64,000 nt of DNA from Pseudodesulfovibrio indicus (lineage in GTDB: Bacteria; Desulfobacterota; Desulfovibrionia; Desulfovibrionales; Desulfovibrionaceae): positions 186,001-250,000 of the forward strand of contig NZ_CP014206.1 in the NCBI RefSeq assembly GCF_001563225.1. Direction: 5' to 3'. Below the pieces are notes generated by a model. That model did not search any database. It saw only the letters and a list, made by a program, of their open reading frames with translations, and had not been told where the DNA came from. This document shows, one piece after another, positions 19,585-28,503 of the stretch; position 1 is the stretch's first letter; each line of letters starts with the position of its first letter. A program made the position numbers and the translations under genes.

Positions 19585-20943
19585 CTACCCGGTGACAGCG
19601 CGGGCGAAGAAACGACAGGTGCGGTCCTGCCAGGAGACGAAGCCGAGCTCGGCGTCGGCGTACCAGGCGGCGGTGAACGCCTTGGCGTCGGCGGACCAGA
19701 GGCGGCTCTTGAGCGGGTCGAACGCGGGCTGGAGACAGAACTCGCCCGGCTCGGTGCGGCCGGTGAACAGCGTGGCCAGTTCGTCCACGGTGGGCAGCCG
19801 CCACCCGGTGCGGCCCGCGTAGCGGTTTTTGTCCAGACGGCGGGCGTGGGCCTCGGCGCGCTCCCAGGTCAGGGGATAGCGCGAGCCGAACTTCTCCCAG
19901 ATCAGGCCGGTGGCCCGGTCCGTGACCGTGCCGTCGCCGTTGTCCAGGAACGTGCCCGAAGCGTAAGCCTTTGGCCGCCACAGGTCGTCCAGGCCGAAGA
20001 CGGCGCGGGCCTCCTTGAGCCCGACCTTGAGCGGGGCCGAACGCAGGCGCTTTCCGGGGGCGGTCGGCGCGGGCTCGGCCAGCAGGTCCGGGGGAGCGCA
20101 CACCGCGTCCATGCGCTCGCGCCAACGGGCTTCGAGTTCGTCCAGCGCGTCGAGCATGGCCCGGCCGTCCCGGAACCGGTCCGAGGGATCGCGGGCCAGG
20201 GCCGTGGCGAAGAAGTCGTCCCAGCTCCGGTCCAGGTCCGCGTGCAGGACGCCCAAGGGTTGCGCGTCCTTGAGGTCCGGCAGCTGTCCGGTAAGCATCC
20301 GGTGGAGGGTCACGCCCACGGAATAGAGGTCCGAGCGCTCGTCCGCGCTTTCGGGGTCCGCCTCCTGTTCGGGCGCGGCGTAGTAGGGCGAGCCCACGAC
20401 CATGCCCTTGTGGGCTGTGGTCCGCTCGCCGCGCAGCTTGGACAGGCCGAAATCGATGAGCTTGACCGTGCCGAGGCCGCCCTGGTCGGCGGCGAGCATG
20501 ACGTTGAACGGCTTGACGTCGCGGTGGATGACGCCCTCGTAGTGCAGCCGGTCCAGCCCCCGGAGCATGCCCCGGGCCATGGCCAGGGAGGCTTCCACGC
20601 CGAGCCGCCGGGACTCGCGCTCCACCTCGTAGGTCTCGCCCATGAGCGAACCGAGGTTGCCGCAGAAATATTCCATGGTGAAGTGCGGGGGTACGGTCCC
20701 GCCGCCCCGGTCCACGTCGAGCACGGCGGCCACGTTGGGGTGATTGATGGCGGCCATGGTCGCGGCCTCCTGGAAGAACATCTCCGCGAGCCGGTCCGCG
20801 CCCACCAGGTCCTCCAGGATCTCGGTCGGGCGCAGCGCCTTGAGGGCCACGATGCGCCCGGTCACGGGCATGGCCGCCTTGTAGACCGCGCCCATGCCGC
20901 CCCGGCCCAGCAGGCCGCGTATCTCGTACCGTCCGATATGCAT
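19585..20943 (-). CDS. Ser/Thr protein kinase with C-terminal DUF1566 domain
   Basis: 452 residues from ATG 20943 ([16 protein letters not shown]); in-frame starts upstream exist but add nothing kinase-like. Hanks-type motifs are complete: Gly loop [15 protein letters not shown]-like Lys in [18 protein letters not shown] in LIDFGLSK, and APE in AAPEQEAD. No membrane segment follows, unlike PASTA kinases. The C-terminal ~110 residues form a DUF1566-type domain ([18 protein letters not shown], then [13 protein letters not shown]), more usual in secreted proteins. It is divergent from the K+ channel gene with 80 bp between. Confidence 0.88.
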   Translation of the reverse strand: MHIGRYEIRGLLGRGGMGAVYKAAMPVTGRIVALKALRPTEILEDLVGADRLAEMFFQEAATMAAINHPNVAAVLDVDRGGGTVPPHFTMEYFCGNLGSLMGETYEVERESRRLGVEASLAMARGMLRGLDRLHYEGVIHRDVKPFNVMLAADQGGLGTVKLIDFGLSKLRGERTTAHKGMVVGSPYYAAPEQEADPESADERSDLYSVGVTLHRMLTGQLPDLKDAQPLGVLHADLDRSWDDFFATALARDPSDRFRDGRAMLDALDELEARWRERMDAVCAPPDLLAEPAPTAPGKRLRSAPLKVGLKEARAVFGLDDLWRPKAYASGTFLDNGDGTVTDRATGLIWEKFGSRYPLTWERAEAHARRLDKNRYAGRTGWRLPTVDELATLFTGRTEPGEFCLQPAFDPLKSRLWSADAKAFTAAWYADAELGFVSWQDRTCRFFARAVTG

Positions 20944-21023
20944 GGGAACACGGTAGCCCAAGGGTGCGCCCGAGTCCATCGCGCGGTTTGACTCCGGGAC
21001 CATTGTTGGTCATAGAAGGTGCT

Positions 21024-22223
21024 ATGAAACCTGTGGAAACGCCACGCACCCTGGCCGCCCTGCGCGGCGCGGTCCAGGGACTGACCGGGAACCCGTTCGG
21101 CAAGCTGACCCTGCTCATCCTCCTGCTGATGCTGGTGGCCACGGGCGGCTTCTTTTTCTTCGAGCACTATCCCAAGGGCACGGTGCACGACGCCTTCGGC
21201 GCGCTCTGGTGGGCGGTGGTCACCCTGACCACCGTGGGCTACGGCGACGTGGTCCCGAACACCACGGGCGGCAAGATCATGGGCCTGGTGGTCATGGTCT
21301 GCGGCATCGGCCTGGTCTCCACATTGACGGGTAACCTGGCCTCCATGCTGGTGGAACACAAGGCCAAAAAGCGCAAGGGGCTGCTCAAGGTGAACCTGAC
21401 CAACCACGTCATCGTCATCGGCTGGAACGACTTCGGCACGGAACTCGTGAACTATCTCCGCGACAAGGGCGTGCTCCGCGCCCGCGAAGGCGGCCAGTCC
21501 GACCTGGTGTTGGTCAACGACCTGACCTCGGACCAGCGCGAGACCCTGGCCCTGCAGCTGGGGCTGGAGGAACGGATGCACTTCGTCTGGGGCAATGTCA
21601 CCCAGGAGTCGGTGCTGCTCAAGGCCCAGCCCGACCGGGCGCGGGTCATCTACCTGCTCTCCCAGCACCGGGGCCGCGAAGCCAAGGACGCGGACCAGGA
21701 CACCCTGTACTGCGCCCTGACCCTGCGCGAGATGGCCCCCAAGGTGCCCATCTACGGCGAGGTCGCCCTGCCCGAGAACCGCAAGCACCTGCTGCGCGCC
21801 GGGGTGAACGAGATCCTGGTCCACGGCCAGCTGACCTCCGTGGTCCTGGGGCTGATGGGCGTCAACCCGTCCATCTGGAGCCTGCTCCAGGAGATGCTCG
21901 GCATGCGCGGCGGCAACAACATGGACATCCGCCCCCTGACCGAGGAGGAGAAGCGGCTCACCTGGGGCGACCTGTTCCCCCGCTTCCGGGCCGACGGGCT
22001 GCTGCCCCTGGGACTGGCCCAGGCGGACCGCCAGCTCTCCCTGGAGGACGTCCTGGACCAGGGGTCCGCCCTTGACCAGTTCATCCTGGAGCTGTTCCAG
22101 TCTTCGGGCCAGGAGACGCGGCTCGGCAACGCGGGACCGCGCGTGCTGGCCAACCCGCCCGATTCCGAACCGCTGTCGGGGTTCGACGCGGTGCTGTACC
22201 TGAGGCAGGGAGAGAAGCGATGA
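21024..22223 (+). CDS. Potassium channel protein with RCK (TrkA-N) domain
   Basis: 399 residues from ATG 21024 with AGAAGGT just upstream. Two membrane helices (about 30-50 and 90-110) flank a pore loop with the K+ selectivity filter TVGYGDVVP. Then comes a Rossmann-type RCK domain ([18 protein letters not shown]) and a second TrkA-like half up to about residue 320. Such MthK/Kch-like channels gate K+ in response to ligands. The stop overlaps the next gene start by 4 nt (ATGA), which encodes a cyclic-nucleotide-binding protein, suggesting a functional pair. Confidence 0.92.
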   Translation: MKPVETPRTLAALRGAVQGLTGNPFGKLTLLILLLMLVATGGFFFFEHYPKGTVHDAFGALWWAVVTLTTVGYGDVVPNTTGGKIMGLVVMVCGIGLVSTLTGNLASMLVEHKAKKRKGLLKVNLTNHVIVIGWNDFGTELVNYLRDKGVLRAREGGQSDLVLVNDLTSDQRETLALQLGLEERMHFVWGNVTQESVLLKAQPDRARVIYLLSQHRGREAKDADQDTLYCALTLREMAPKVPIYGEVALPENRKHLLRAGVNEILVHGQLTSVVLGLMGVNPSIWSLLQEMLGMRGGNNMDIRPLTEEEKRLTWGDLFPRFRADGLLPLGLAQADRQLSLEDVLDQGSALDQFILELFQSSGQETRLGNAGPRVLANPPDSEPLSGFDAVLYLRQGEKR

Positions 22224-22750
22224 CCACGGACCGAATCGACTGGGGTTCCATCCCCCTGTTTAAGGACCTCCCGGCCCCGGCCATGGACAAGGTCCGGCCG
22301 ATCTTCGACCTGCGCACCCTGGAGCCGGGCGAGAACCTGATCACCGAGGGAGAGGAAGGGGACGAGATGTTCATCCTGGTGGAGGGCCGGGTCCGGGTCA
22401 GCAAGTCCATGCTCATCAAGGGCATGGAGGTCCCGCTCCTGGAGATGGACAACCCGCGCAAGGTGCTGGCCACCCTGGAGGAGATCGACCATCCGGTATT
22501 CGGCGAGATCGCGCTCATGGACCGCGAGACCCGCTCGGCCACGGTCCAGGCCGTGGCCCCGTCCCGGTTCCTGGTGACCGACCGGCTCCGGTTCTTCGAC
22601 CTGCTGGACAAGGAGCCGGCCATCGGCGTGCGGCTGTTCAAGCGGCTGGCCCGGCGCATGGCCTCCACCATCCGCCGCAACAACGGCGAGATAGTCAAGC
22701 TGACCACGGCCCTGGCCCTGGCCCTCAGCCGGAACAAGACCACGCCCTGA
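22220..22750 (+). CDS. Cyclic-nucleotide-binding domain protein, partner of the K+ channel
   Basis: 176 residues. A single cNMP-binding domain covers about 15-145: [18 protein letters not shown], then the phosphate-binding cassette [16 protein letters not shown], and a closing helix LFDLLDKEP-like segment. There is no C-terminal helix-turn-helix, so it is not a CRP-type regulator. It overlaps the channel gene by 4 nt, implying translational coupling. I infer a separate-chain regulator that gates or modulates the channel, the reverse of channels with a fused cNMP domain. Confidence 0.85.
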   Translation: MTTDRIDWGSIPLFKDLPAPAMDKVRPIFDLRTLEPGENLITEGEEGDEMFILVEGRVRVSKSMLIKGMEVPLLEMDNPRKVLATLEEIDHPVFGEIALMDRETRSATVQAVAPSRFLVTDRLRFFDLLDKEPAIGVRLFKRLARRMASTIRRNNGEIVKLTTALALALSRNKTTP

Positions 22751-22965
22751 GCCGGATAAGGGGCGGGAGCCGATCCCCCGCCCCGGAACCGGGATGGCGT
22801 CCGGGGACGATCCCCGGACTTCGCCGCCACCCTACACCCTGTTTTCGGAAAACCCGGCCTTGGGGCGGGAATGTCGCCTAAAAGCGGTCGAGAAGCATAA
22901 AAAATCAACTTGACGGGGTTGCGGAGCACGAGGCCGGAACCCGCAACCTTCCCCCGCCCTTCGGC

Positions 22966-22992
22966 TTGCCATCAACGGCTTTGGCGTATACT
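22966..22992 (+). promoter_or_regulatory. Possible promoter of the SPOR lipoprotein gene
   Basis: TTGCCA and TATACT with a 15-nt spacer, ~50 bp upstream of the start. The -10 is good, the spacing short; low confidence. Confidence 0.35.
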
Positions 22993-23043
22993 TTAGACAT
23001 ACTCTAGACGTTTACGTCACAAGGATCGAAGGGGGATCATCCC

Positions 23044-23724
23044 ATGAAAAGAATCGTGCTGACCCTGGCGGTGCTGGCCATTGCCGCGCTCATCACGGGC
23101 GGCTGCGCCCGCAAGCACATCGAATCCGCCCCGGCCACACAACGGCCGGTGGTCAAGGCCGAGCCCAAGCCCGAACCGGGCATCATCGAGGAGACCTACG
23201 TGGTGGGCGGGCCGGAAAAGCCCATGGGCGAACCGCTCGACGCCCCCATCGAGGAGGTCTACGAGGTGGATGCGGCCAAGGAGGCCGGGACCAGCCGGGC
23301 TGCCGTGGGCGAGACCGAGCTGGCCGAAGAGCCGCTGCCGGACGCCGACCAGCTGCGCCGCGAGGCCGACGCCGCCGCAGGCGTCCACCCCTCCGAAACC
23401 GGCGTCCGGGCCGAGGAGGCCGCCAGCCCGTCCTTGAGCCCTGAGGACGAGCAGGTCATGTCCCGGCCCATCGAAGGGACCGAGGTCGCGCCGGTCTCCG
23501 GCGGGTACTACGTGCAGGTGGGGGCGTTCTCGGATCTCGAAAACGCGAACAGAGCCTTGGCACGCCTCCTTGCGGACGGGTACAAAGGCTCTGTAATGAT
23601 CAGGACGGACGAAGGGTTGTTCCGCGTGCAGGCGGGCGCGTTCCCGGACGAGATTTCGGCCGGGGTGGCGCTCGACAAGCTCAGGACGGACTACCCCAAG
23701 GGATTCGTGCTGAAGAAGCCGTAG
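23044..23724 (+). CDS. SPOR-domain lipoprotein
   Basis: 226 residues. A lipoprotein signal peptide (MKRIVLTLAVLAIAALITGGC) gives a lipidated Cys21. A low-complexity acidic/proline linker runs to about residue 145, then a SPOR domain begins with GGYYVQVGAFSDLENANRAL and ends RTDYPKGFVLKKP. It probably anchors in the outer or inner membrane and binds septal peptidoglycan, like RlpA/DamX-type proteins. Start ATG 23044 follows GAAGGGGGA. Single gene with its own terminator. Confidence 0.88.
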   Translation: MKRIVLTLAVLAIAALITGGCARKHIESAPATQRPVVKAEPKPEPGIIEETYVVGGPEKPMGEPLDAPIEEVYEVDAAKEAGTSRAAVGETELAEEPLPDADQLRREADAAAGVHPSETGVRAEEAASPSLSPEDEQVMSRPIEGTEVAPVSGGYYVQVGAFSDLENANRALARLLADGYKGSVMIRTDEGLFRVQAGAFPDEISAGVALDKLRTDYPKGFVLKKP

Positions 23725-23746
23725 ACCGTATCGTTGTCGAACTTCG

Positions 23747-23777
23747 GGGCCGGGTGTTGTCGCTCGGCCCTTTTTTT
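23747..23777 (+). terminator. Terminator after the SPOR lipoprotein gene
   Basis: GGGCCG / CGGCCC stem with a 12-nt loop and seven T, 23 bp after the stop. Confidence 0.75.
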
Positions 23778-23787
23778 CGTCCCCGGC

Positions 23788-24072
23788 CTAGGGATTCAGT
23801 TCAGCGCGGAACTTGCGGGACAACCTGAAGACGACCACCTTGCGCGGCGGCAGGGTGATGGTCTGGGTGGTCTGGGGATTGCGCCCCTTGCGCGCCCGCT
23901 TGTCGTACGCTTCGAACTTGCCGAAACCGGAAATCAGGAGGGCGTGATCTTTCTTCACGGCCGTCTTCATGATCTCGAGGATGACCTCGACCAGGTCCTT
24001 GATCTCGGCGCGGTTCTTGTCGGTGCGTTCGTAGATGTAATCCACGATTCCGGCTTTGGTGAGGGTGCTCAT
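23788..24072 (-). CDS. HU/IHF-family DNA-binding protein
   Basis: 94 residues, the family size. N-terminal helices LTKAGIVDYIYERTDKNRAEIKDLVE, then the beta-arm region ALLISGFGKFEAYDKRARKGRNPQT with the conserved GRNPQT. It bends DNA and organises the nucleoid. The IHF-alpha-like central residues (RKGRNPQT, PPRKVVVFR) make an IhfA-type role likely, but HU cannot be excluded. It lies 30 bp downstream of the HIT gene on the same strand; the two form an operon. Confidence 0.9.
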   Translation of the reverse strand: MSTLTKAGIVDYIYERTDKNRAEIKDLVEVILEIMKTAVKKDHALLISGFGKFEAYDKRARKGRNPQTTQTITLPPRKVVVFRLSRKFRAELNP

Positions 24073-24102
24073 CGATTGCCTCCAAAAAGGTTTTTCAAAG
24101 AC

Positions 24103-24549
24103 TTACTTCAGCAATCCCGCGATGGTGGCCGCGAGTTTTCGCATTTGTTCAGGGTCGTCGTAGGGGGCCTGGGGCCACAGCCGCAACCCGTCGTCCGCAA
24201 ATCTGGGCACAAGGTGGAAATGCGCGTGGTGGACCAGCTGTCCGGCGGCCTCATGATTGTTCTGCATGAGGTTCAGCCCGTCGGCTCCGGTCGCCTCCAT
24301 GACCGCTCCGCCCACCGCCTTGAGGGCCGCCAGCAGGTCGGCTCCCAACCCGGTCGGCAGGTCCATGAGGGTCGGGTGGTGGTCCTTGGGCAGCACCAGG
24401 GCGTGGCCCGCGTTCACGGGCGCGATGTCCAGAAACGCCAGGACCGTTTCCGATTCGAAGACCTTGGCGCAGGGTATGTCCCCGGCCACGATCTTGCAGA
24501 AAATGCAATCGGAATCCGTTATCGTCATGCGCGTTTTTTCCTCCGTCAT
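24103..24549 (-). CDS. HIT-family nucleotide hydrolase/transferase
   Basis: 148 residues. The histidine triad HxHxHxx is present as HHAHFHLVP near residue 108, and the N-terminal CIFCKIVAGDIP gives the usual zinc-site start. HIT proteins of the HINT branch hydrolyse AMP-lysine or AMP-NH2 type substrates. Two starts are possible, ATG 24549 (GGAG 7 nt upstream) and ATG 24528 (GGAGG inside the coding region of the longer form); the shorter gives the more typical N-terminus. First gene of the HIT-HU operon. Confidence 0.88.
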   Translation of the reverse strand: MTEEKTRMTITDSDCIFCKIVAGDIPCAKVFESETVLAFLDIAPVNAGHALVLPKDHHPTLMDLPTGLGADLLAALKAVGGAVMEATGADGLNLMQNNHEAAGQLVHHAHFHLVPRFADDGLRLWPQAPYDDPEQMRKLAATIAGLLK

Positions 24550-24895
24550 TCCCGAACTCCAAACGTTTCAACCGCATGGAATCCACGGCCACCGGTTGTC
24601 ATTTTTTGACCGTTAGCTGTATTCATACAAGGAAAATCCAGTCAAATCAAGTCTGTTGGCGCAAATACCTGAAAAGCCCCGCGCCACAAGGGTTGCGGAG
24701 AAGTCTAGATATTGTCTGAAAAATCGGACAGTTGGTCGGCGCTAAGTGGCCGGAATCCATGTTCGATTTATTTATTCAATAAATACAGCTGGTTGATGGT
24801 CTGACGAAAGAAAAGTCCGGTTTTTGCGGGCGGATGCCGCTTTTCAAGGGAAAATCAGGTCATGAGCCGTGCATCCGCACGGCAAGAGGGCCAGC
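24550..24895. other. Intergenic region upstream of HIT-HU, with AT-rich palindrome
   Basis: 346 bp with no gene. It contains a perfect inverted repeat TATTTATT-C-AATAAATA at 24769-24785 and the hairpin at 24866-24883. It must hold the promoter of the HIT-HU operon, which I could not place with confidence. Confidence 0.6.
24866..24883 (-). terminator. Possible terminator of the methyltransferase gene
   Basis: GCCGTGC-GGAT-GCACGGC on the minus strand, 13 bp after the stop, without an immediate T-run. Confidence 0.4.
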
Positions 24896-25723
24896 CTACG
24901 ATTTCCGGGAAAAAGCGAAGAACTTGAGCGGGGAGTAGTCGCCGACCGCAGGGGCCAGGGCCGCGCTGAAGAATTTGACGAACTCGGAATTGCGCTTGAA
25001 GTCCTTGCCCTTGGTCAGCATGGCATGAAGGACGCGCGCCGTGAAATAGTAGGTGGACAGCAGATTGCTGGGCAGATCGAAGGTCTCGGACGCATAGGGC
25101 CTAAGGCCCGGATGGTCGAAATAATCGTCCGCCAGATACTGGTTGTGGTGGGCCGGGGCAATGGGGTCCAGGTCGAACTCGGAGCGCGCCTCGTTCAGGT
25201 TGGCCAGGGAGGAGTTGAACGACTCGATGAAGAGGGCATGGCCGCCCTGCCCGCCTTCGGGCTTGCGCAGCCCGTTGACCAGGTTGTTCAGGGCCTTTTG
25301 CTGGTCCCCGGCGTCGAGAAGGTTGATGAGCACCCGCTGGCAGAGGAGAATGTCGATGCCGCCCTCGGGCACGTCCGCTTCGTTGCGGATGTCGCCGCTG
25401 ACCACGCGCACATTGTCTGCGCCCTCAAACCGCTTCCGGGCGATGGCAAACAGCTCGGGGGTTTTTTCCAGTCCCAGGAATATCTGTCCGGGGAACGCCT
25501 TGCTCAGGACCTCCAGAGTGTAGCCGTTGCCGCAACCCACGTCGGCTATGACCAGCTTGCGGTCGGCCCTGGACAGGATGTCGGCCACGAAACCGCAGAT
25601 GGCCTCGGTCTCCATTCGCCGGATGCTCTGATCCGCCATGGTGCTGCACGGGGAATCGCCCTGTTCTTCGGCCACCTTCCTGTAGTGCTCGGCGATGACG
25701 TTCTCGTAGCTCTCTCTGGTCAT
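24896..25723 (-). CDS. Class I SAM-dependent methyltransferase
   Basis: 275 residues from ATG 25723 with GGAAGGG upstream. Motif I is clear (LVIADVGCGNGYTLEVL), followed by LGLEKTPELFAIAR (motif II acidic end), a GDIRNEAD segment and GIDILLCQRVLINL at motif IV. A long C-terminal extension (about 190-275) with an HHNQYLADDYFDHPGL segment may define the acceptor. The target molecule cannot be inferred; neighbours do not help. Confidence 0.85.
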   Translation of the reverse strand: MTRESYENVIAEHYRKVAEEQGDSPCSTMADQSIRRMETEAICGFVADILSRADRKLVIADVGCGNGYTLEVLSKAFPGQIFLGLEKTPELFAIARKRFEGADNVRVVSGDIRNEADVPEGGIDILLCQRVLINLLDAGDQQKALNNLVNGLRKPEGGQGGHALFIESFNSSLANLNEARSEFDLDPIAPAHHNQYLADDYFDHPGLRPYASETFDLPSNLLSTYYFTARVLHAMLTKGKDFKRNSEFVKFFSAALAPAVGDYSPLKFFAFSRKS

Positions 25724-25979
25724 GAAACCCTTCCGTCGATTATGTTTTGCGGCGTTGTCCGCCCCGCCGTCGGCGGGCCGCACGAAGCCGCAACCCCTAT
25801 AGTACAGCATCCGCGAGGAGTCCATCACAAATAACCGGGCCGCTCCGCTGCCCGCACGGGCTTGACGCGCGCTTTCCCTCCACGCTATTCCCATACCCGC
25901 CAAGACAAGACGCCCCCGGATGGGCCGGTCATGACCGGCATCATGACGCACCCGCCCGATACCATTCAAGGAGATACAC

Positions 25980-26903
25980 ATGACCAAGACCGGCATTCTC
26001 TTCCCCGGACAGGGGTCCCAGGAGAAAGGCATGGGCCGCGACGTGGCCGAGGCGGATTCCGCCGCCCTGGACCTCTGGAAGCTGGCCGAGCGCGAGTCCG
26101 GCCTGCCCCTGCGCGAGATATACTGGGACGGCGAGGAGTCCGACATGGCCGACACCCGCGCCCTGCAGCCCGCCCTGACCGTGGTCAACCTGACCCTGTG
26201 GATGGCCGTGCGCGACAAGCTCGCCCCGGCGGCCACCGCGGGCCATTCCCTGGGCGAGTTCGCCTCCCTGGGCGCGGCCGGGGTCCTCGACGTGGAGGAC
26301 TGCGTGCGCGCCGTCATCCTGCGCGGCCGGTTGATGGCCGAGTCCGGCGGCGCGGGCCACGGCATGGCCGCCGTGGTCAAGCTCCCGCAGGACAAGGTCG
26401 AGGAGATCGTGGCCGAGGCCGTGAAGCTGTCCGGCGCGGAGCTGCGCATCGCCAACTACAACACCCCGGCGCAGTTCGTCATTTCCGGCGAGAAGGAAGC
26501 CCTGGACGCCGCCGAACCGCTGGTCAAGGAGGCCAGGGGCCGCGCCATCCGGCTGGCCGTGTCCGGCGCGTTCCACTCCCCGCTCATCAAGGAGGCCGCC
26601 GACGAGTTCGCCGCCTTCCTGGAGGGGTTGGCCTGGCGGGAACCCGCCTTCCCGGTCTTCCACAACGCCACGGCCCTGCCCGAACCCGACCCGGACGCGA
26701 TCCTGACCGTCATGCAGCGCCAGATGACCTCGTCCGTGCTCTGGGTCCAGACCGTGCAGGCCATGCGCGCCCTGGGCGTCAACGACTTTGTGGAGGTCGG
26801 CCCCAAGGGCGTGCTGACCAAGATGCTCAAGCCGAACCTGGCACCGGACGAGGATTGGACCGCCCGCGCCGTGGGCAGCCTGGCCCAGGCCGGGGAGCTG
26901 TAG
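25980..26903 (+). CDS. fabD: Malonyl-CoA:ACP transacylase
   Basis: 307 residues. It transfers the malonyl group to acyl carrier protein in fatty-acid synthesis. The N-terminal GILFPGQGSQ, nucleophile Ser90 in AGHSLGEFAS and His199 in SGAFHSPL mark the catalytic dyad, with Arg in ILRGRLM binding the malonate carboxylate. Start ATG 25980 follows AAGGAGATACAC. It is the first gene of a three-gene run with aroE (3-nt gap) and a secreted peptidyl-prolyl isomerase. Confidence 0.96.
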   Translation: MTKTGILFPGQGSQEKGMGRDVAEADSAALDLWKLAERESGLPLREIYWDGEESDMADTRALQPALTVVNLTLWMAVRDKLAPAATAGHSLGEFASLGAAGVLDVEDCVRAVILRGRLMAESGGAGHGMAAVVKLPQDKVEEIVAEAVKLSGAELRIANYNTPAQFVISGEKEALDAAEPLVKEARGRAIRLAVSGAFHSPLIKEAADEFAAFLEGLAWREPAFPVFHNATALPEPDPDAILTVMQRQMTSSVLWVQTVQAMRALGVNDFVEVGPKGVLTKMLKPNLAPDEDWTARAVGSLAQAGEL

Positions 26904-26906
26904 GCC

Positions 26907-27713
26907 ATGACCCGCGCCTTCGGCATCATCGGCTGGCCGCTCGGTCACACCATGAGCCCGGCCCTGCACAACTGGGGATTCGCGGAACTCGGCCTGGACG
27001 CGCGCTACGAGGCGTGGCCGCTCAGGCCGGACGACCTGCCCGCGTTCATGGCGCGCGTGCGCGAGACCCCCATCCACGGGCTGTCCGTGACCATCCCGCA
27101 CAAGCGGGCGGTCATGCCGTTCCTGGACCGCATCTCGGACCGGGCGCAGGCCATCGGTGCGGTGAACACCCTGTACTGGGACAACGGGCTGCTCTGCGGC
27201 GAAAACACCGACGTCGTCGGCGTGGTCGCCCCCCTGCGGACCCTGGACCCCATGCCCCGCTCGGCCCTGGTGCTCGGCGCGGGCGGCGCGGCGCGGGCCG
27301 CCGTGGCCGGGTTCCTGGAGCTGGGCCTCGAAGTGGCCGTGTCCAACCGGACGCGGGCCAAGGGCGAGTCCCTGGCCGCCGACTTCGCCGTGCCCTGCGT
27401 GGACTGGGACGAGCGCATGGACAACGGCTGGGGGCTGGTCTGCAACACCACCCCGCTCGGCATGTCCGGCGACCTGGCCGACAGGACGCCCTTCGACCCC
27501 GCCCGGCTGGGACCGGACGGCGTGGCCTACGACATCGTGTACAATCCCCTGAAGACCCGGTTCCTGGCCGAGGCCGAAGCCGCCGGGCGCAGGACGATCT
27601 CCGGACTGGAGATGTTCCTGCATCAGGGGCTGGCCCAGTTCCGGCTGTGGACCGGACGGGACATGGACGAGGACGGCGCGCGCACCCTGCTGCTCGCCGC
27701 CCTCGCCGGATAA
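26907..27713 (+). CDS. aroE: Shikimate dehydrogenase
   Basis: 268 residues. It reduces 3-dehydroshikimate with NADPH in aromatic amino-acid synthesis. The substrate-binding domain has GWPLGHTMSPALHN and the catalytic Lys66 in VTIPHKRAVM with its partner Asp in ENTDVVG. The NADP domain has LVLGAGGAARA and SNRTRAK. It starts 3 nt after fabD, so it is translationally coupled. No terminator before the following gene. Confidence 0.96.
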   Translation: MTRAFGIIGWPLGHTMSPALHNWGFAELGLDARYEAWPLRPDDLPAFMARVRETPIHGLSVTIPHKRAVMPFLDRISDRAQAIGAVNTLYWDNGLLCGENTDVVGVVAPLRTLDPMPRSALVLGAGGAARAAVAGFLELGLEVAVSNRTRAKGESLAADFAVPCVDWDERMDNGWGLVCNTTPLGMSGDLADRTPFDPARLGPDGVAYDIVYNPLKTRFLAEAEAAGRRTISGLEMFLHQGLAQFRLWTGRDMDEDGARTLLLAALAG

Positions 27714-27735
27714 CCAAACATTGGAGGGAGCTCCC

Positions 27736-28389
27736 TTGAAACGTCTTTCCCTGGCTCTTTCGGCACTGGTTCTGGCCCTCGGGCTCTTCCTGACCCTCGC
27801 CCCCACGGCCCAGGCCGGGCCGAACCCGGTGGTGGTCATGGAGACCTCCATGGGCCGCATCATGATCATGCTCTATCCCGCCGACGCGCCCAAGACCGTG
27901 GCCAATTTCCTGAAATACGTGGAGGCGGGCTTCTACGACAACACCATCTTCCACCGCGTGATCCGCCAGCGCAAGCGGGGCGGCGAGGACGACACGGCCA
28001 TGAACATCGTCCAGGGCGGCGGCTACACCTTCCCGGCCAAACGCAAGAGCCCGCTCTATCCGCCCATCCCCAACGAGGCCTCCACCGGACTGATGAACAC
28101 CAAGGGGACCATCTCCATGGCCCGGACCGATGTCCCGGATTCAGCCACCAGCGAATTCTTCTTCAACGTGGAGGACAACCCTCCCTTCGACTACCGCCAG
28201 TCCGCCGCCGTCGTGGGCGCGGGCACCTTCTCCAGCAGCGTCTCCGCCGGGTACTGCGCCTTCGGCAAGGTCATCCGGGGCATGGACGTGATCGAGAAGA
28301 TCAGCGAGGTGCGCACCGCGCGATCGGGCCTCATGCAAGACGTGCCCGTGGACCCGGTGTTCATCAAGAAGGCCTACAAGGCCAATTAG
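27736..28389 (+). CDS. Periplasmic peptidyl-prolyl cis-trans isomerase (cyclophilin)
   Basis: 217 residues. I use the TTG at 27736 because GGAGGG lies 7 nt upstream and it starts exactly at the signal peptide (KRLSLALSALVLALGLF...AQAG). The mature part is a cyclophilin: METSMGRIMIMLYP, FYDNTIFHRVI, VQGGG, TSEFFFNVEDN. The catalytic Arg in FHRVI is present. It helps fold exported proteins. An unusual insertion, RQRKRGGEDDTAMN, sits before the VQGGG motif. Last gene of the fabD-aroE run, ended by a very strong hairpin. Confidence 0.92.
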   Translation: MKRLSLALSALVLALGLFLTLAPTAQAGPNPVVVMETSMGRIMIMLYPADAPKTVANFLKYVEAGFYDNTIFHRVIRQRKRGGEDDTAMNIVQGGGYTFPAKRKSPLYPPIPNEASTGLMNTKGTISMARTDVPDSATSEFFFNVEDNPPFDYRQSAAVVGAGTFSSSVSAGYCAFGKVIRGMDVIEKISEVRTARSGLMQDVPVDPVFIKKAYKAN

Positions 28390-28426
28390 CCGCGCTGCGG
28401 ACGGCGCGCCCCAAGACTCGAAAACA

Positions 28427-28466
28427 CGACCCCCCGCCTGCGGTGCGCAGGCGGGGGGTCGCATTT
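28427..28466 (+). terminator. Strong bidirectional terminator
   Basis: 16-bp perfect stem CGACCCCCCGCCTGCG / CGCAGGCGGGGGGTCG with a 3-nt loop and ATTTT. Its minus-strand reading (TGTTTTC) can also stop the converging HDOD transcript. Confidence 0.9.
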
Positions 28467-28503
28467 TCCGAGACAGCCGCCCGGAAGCGGTTGGCGGGCG
28501 GGC

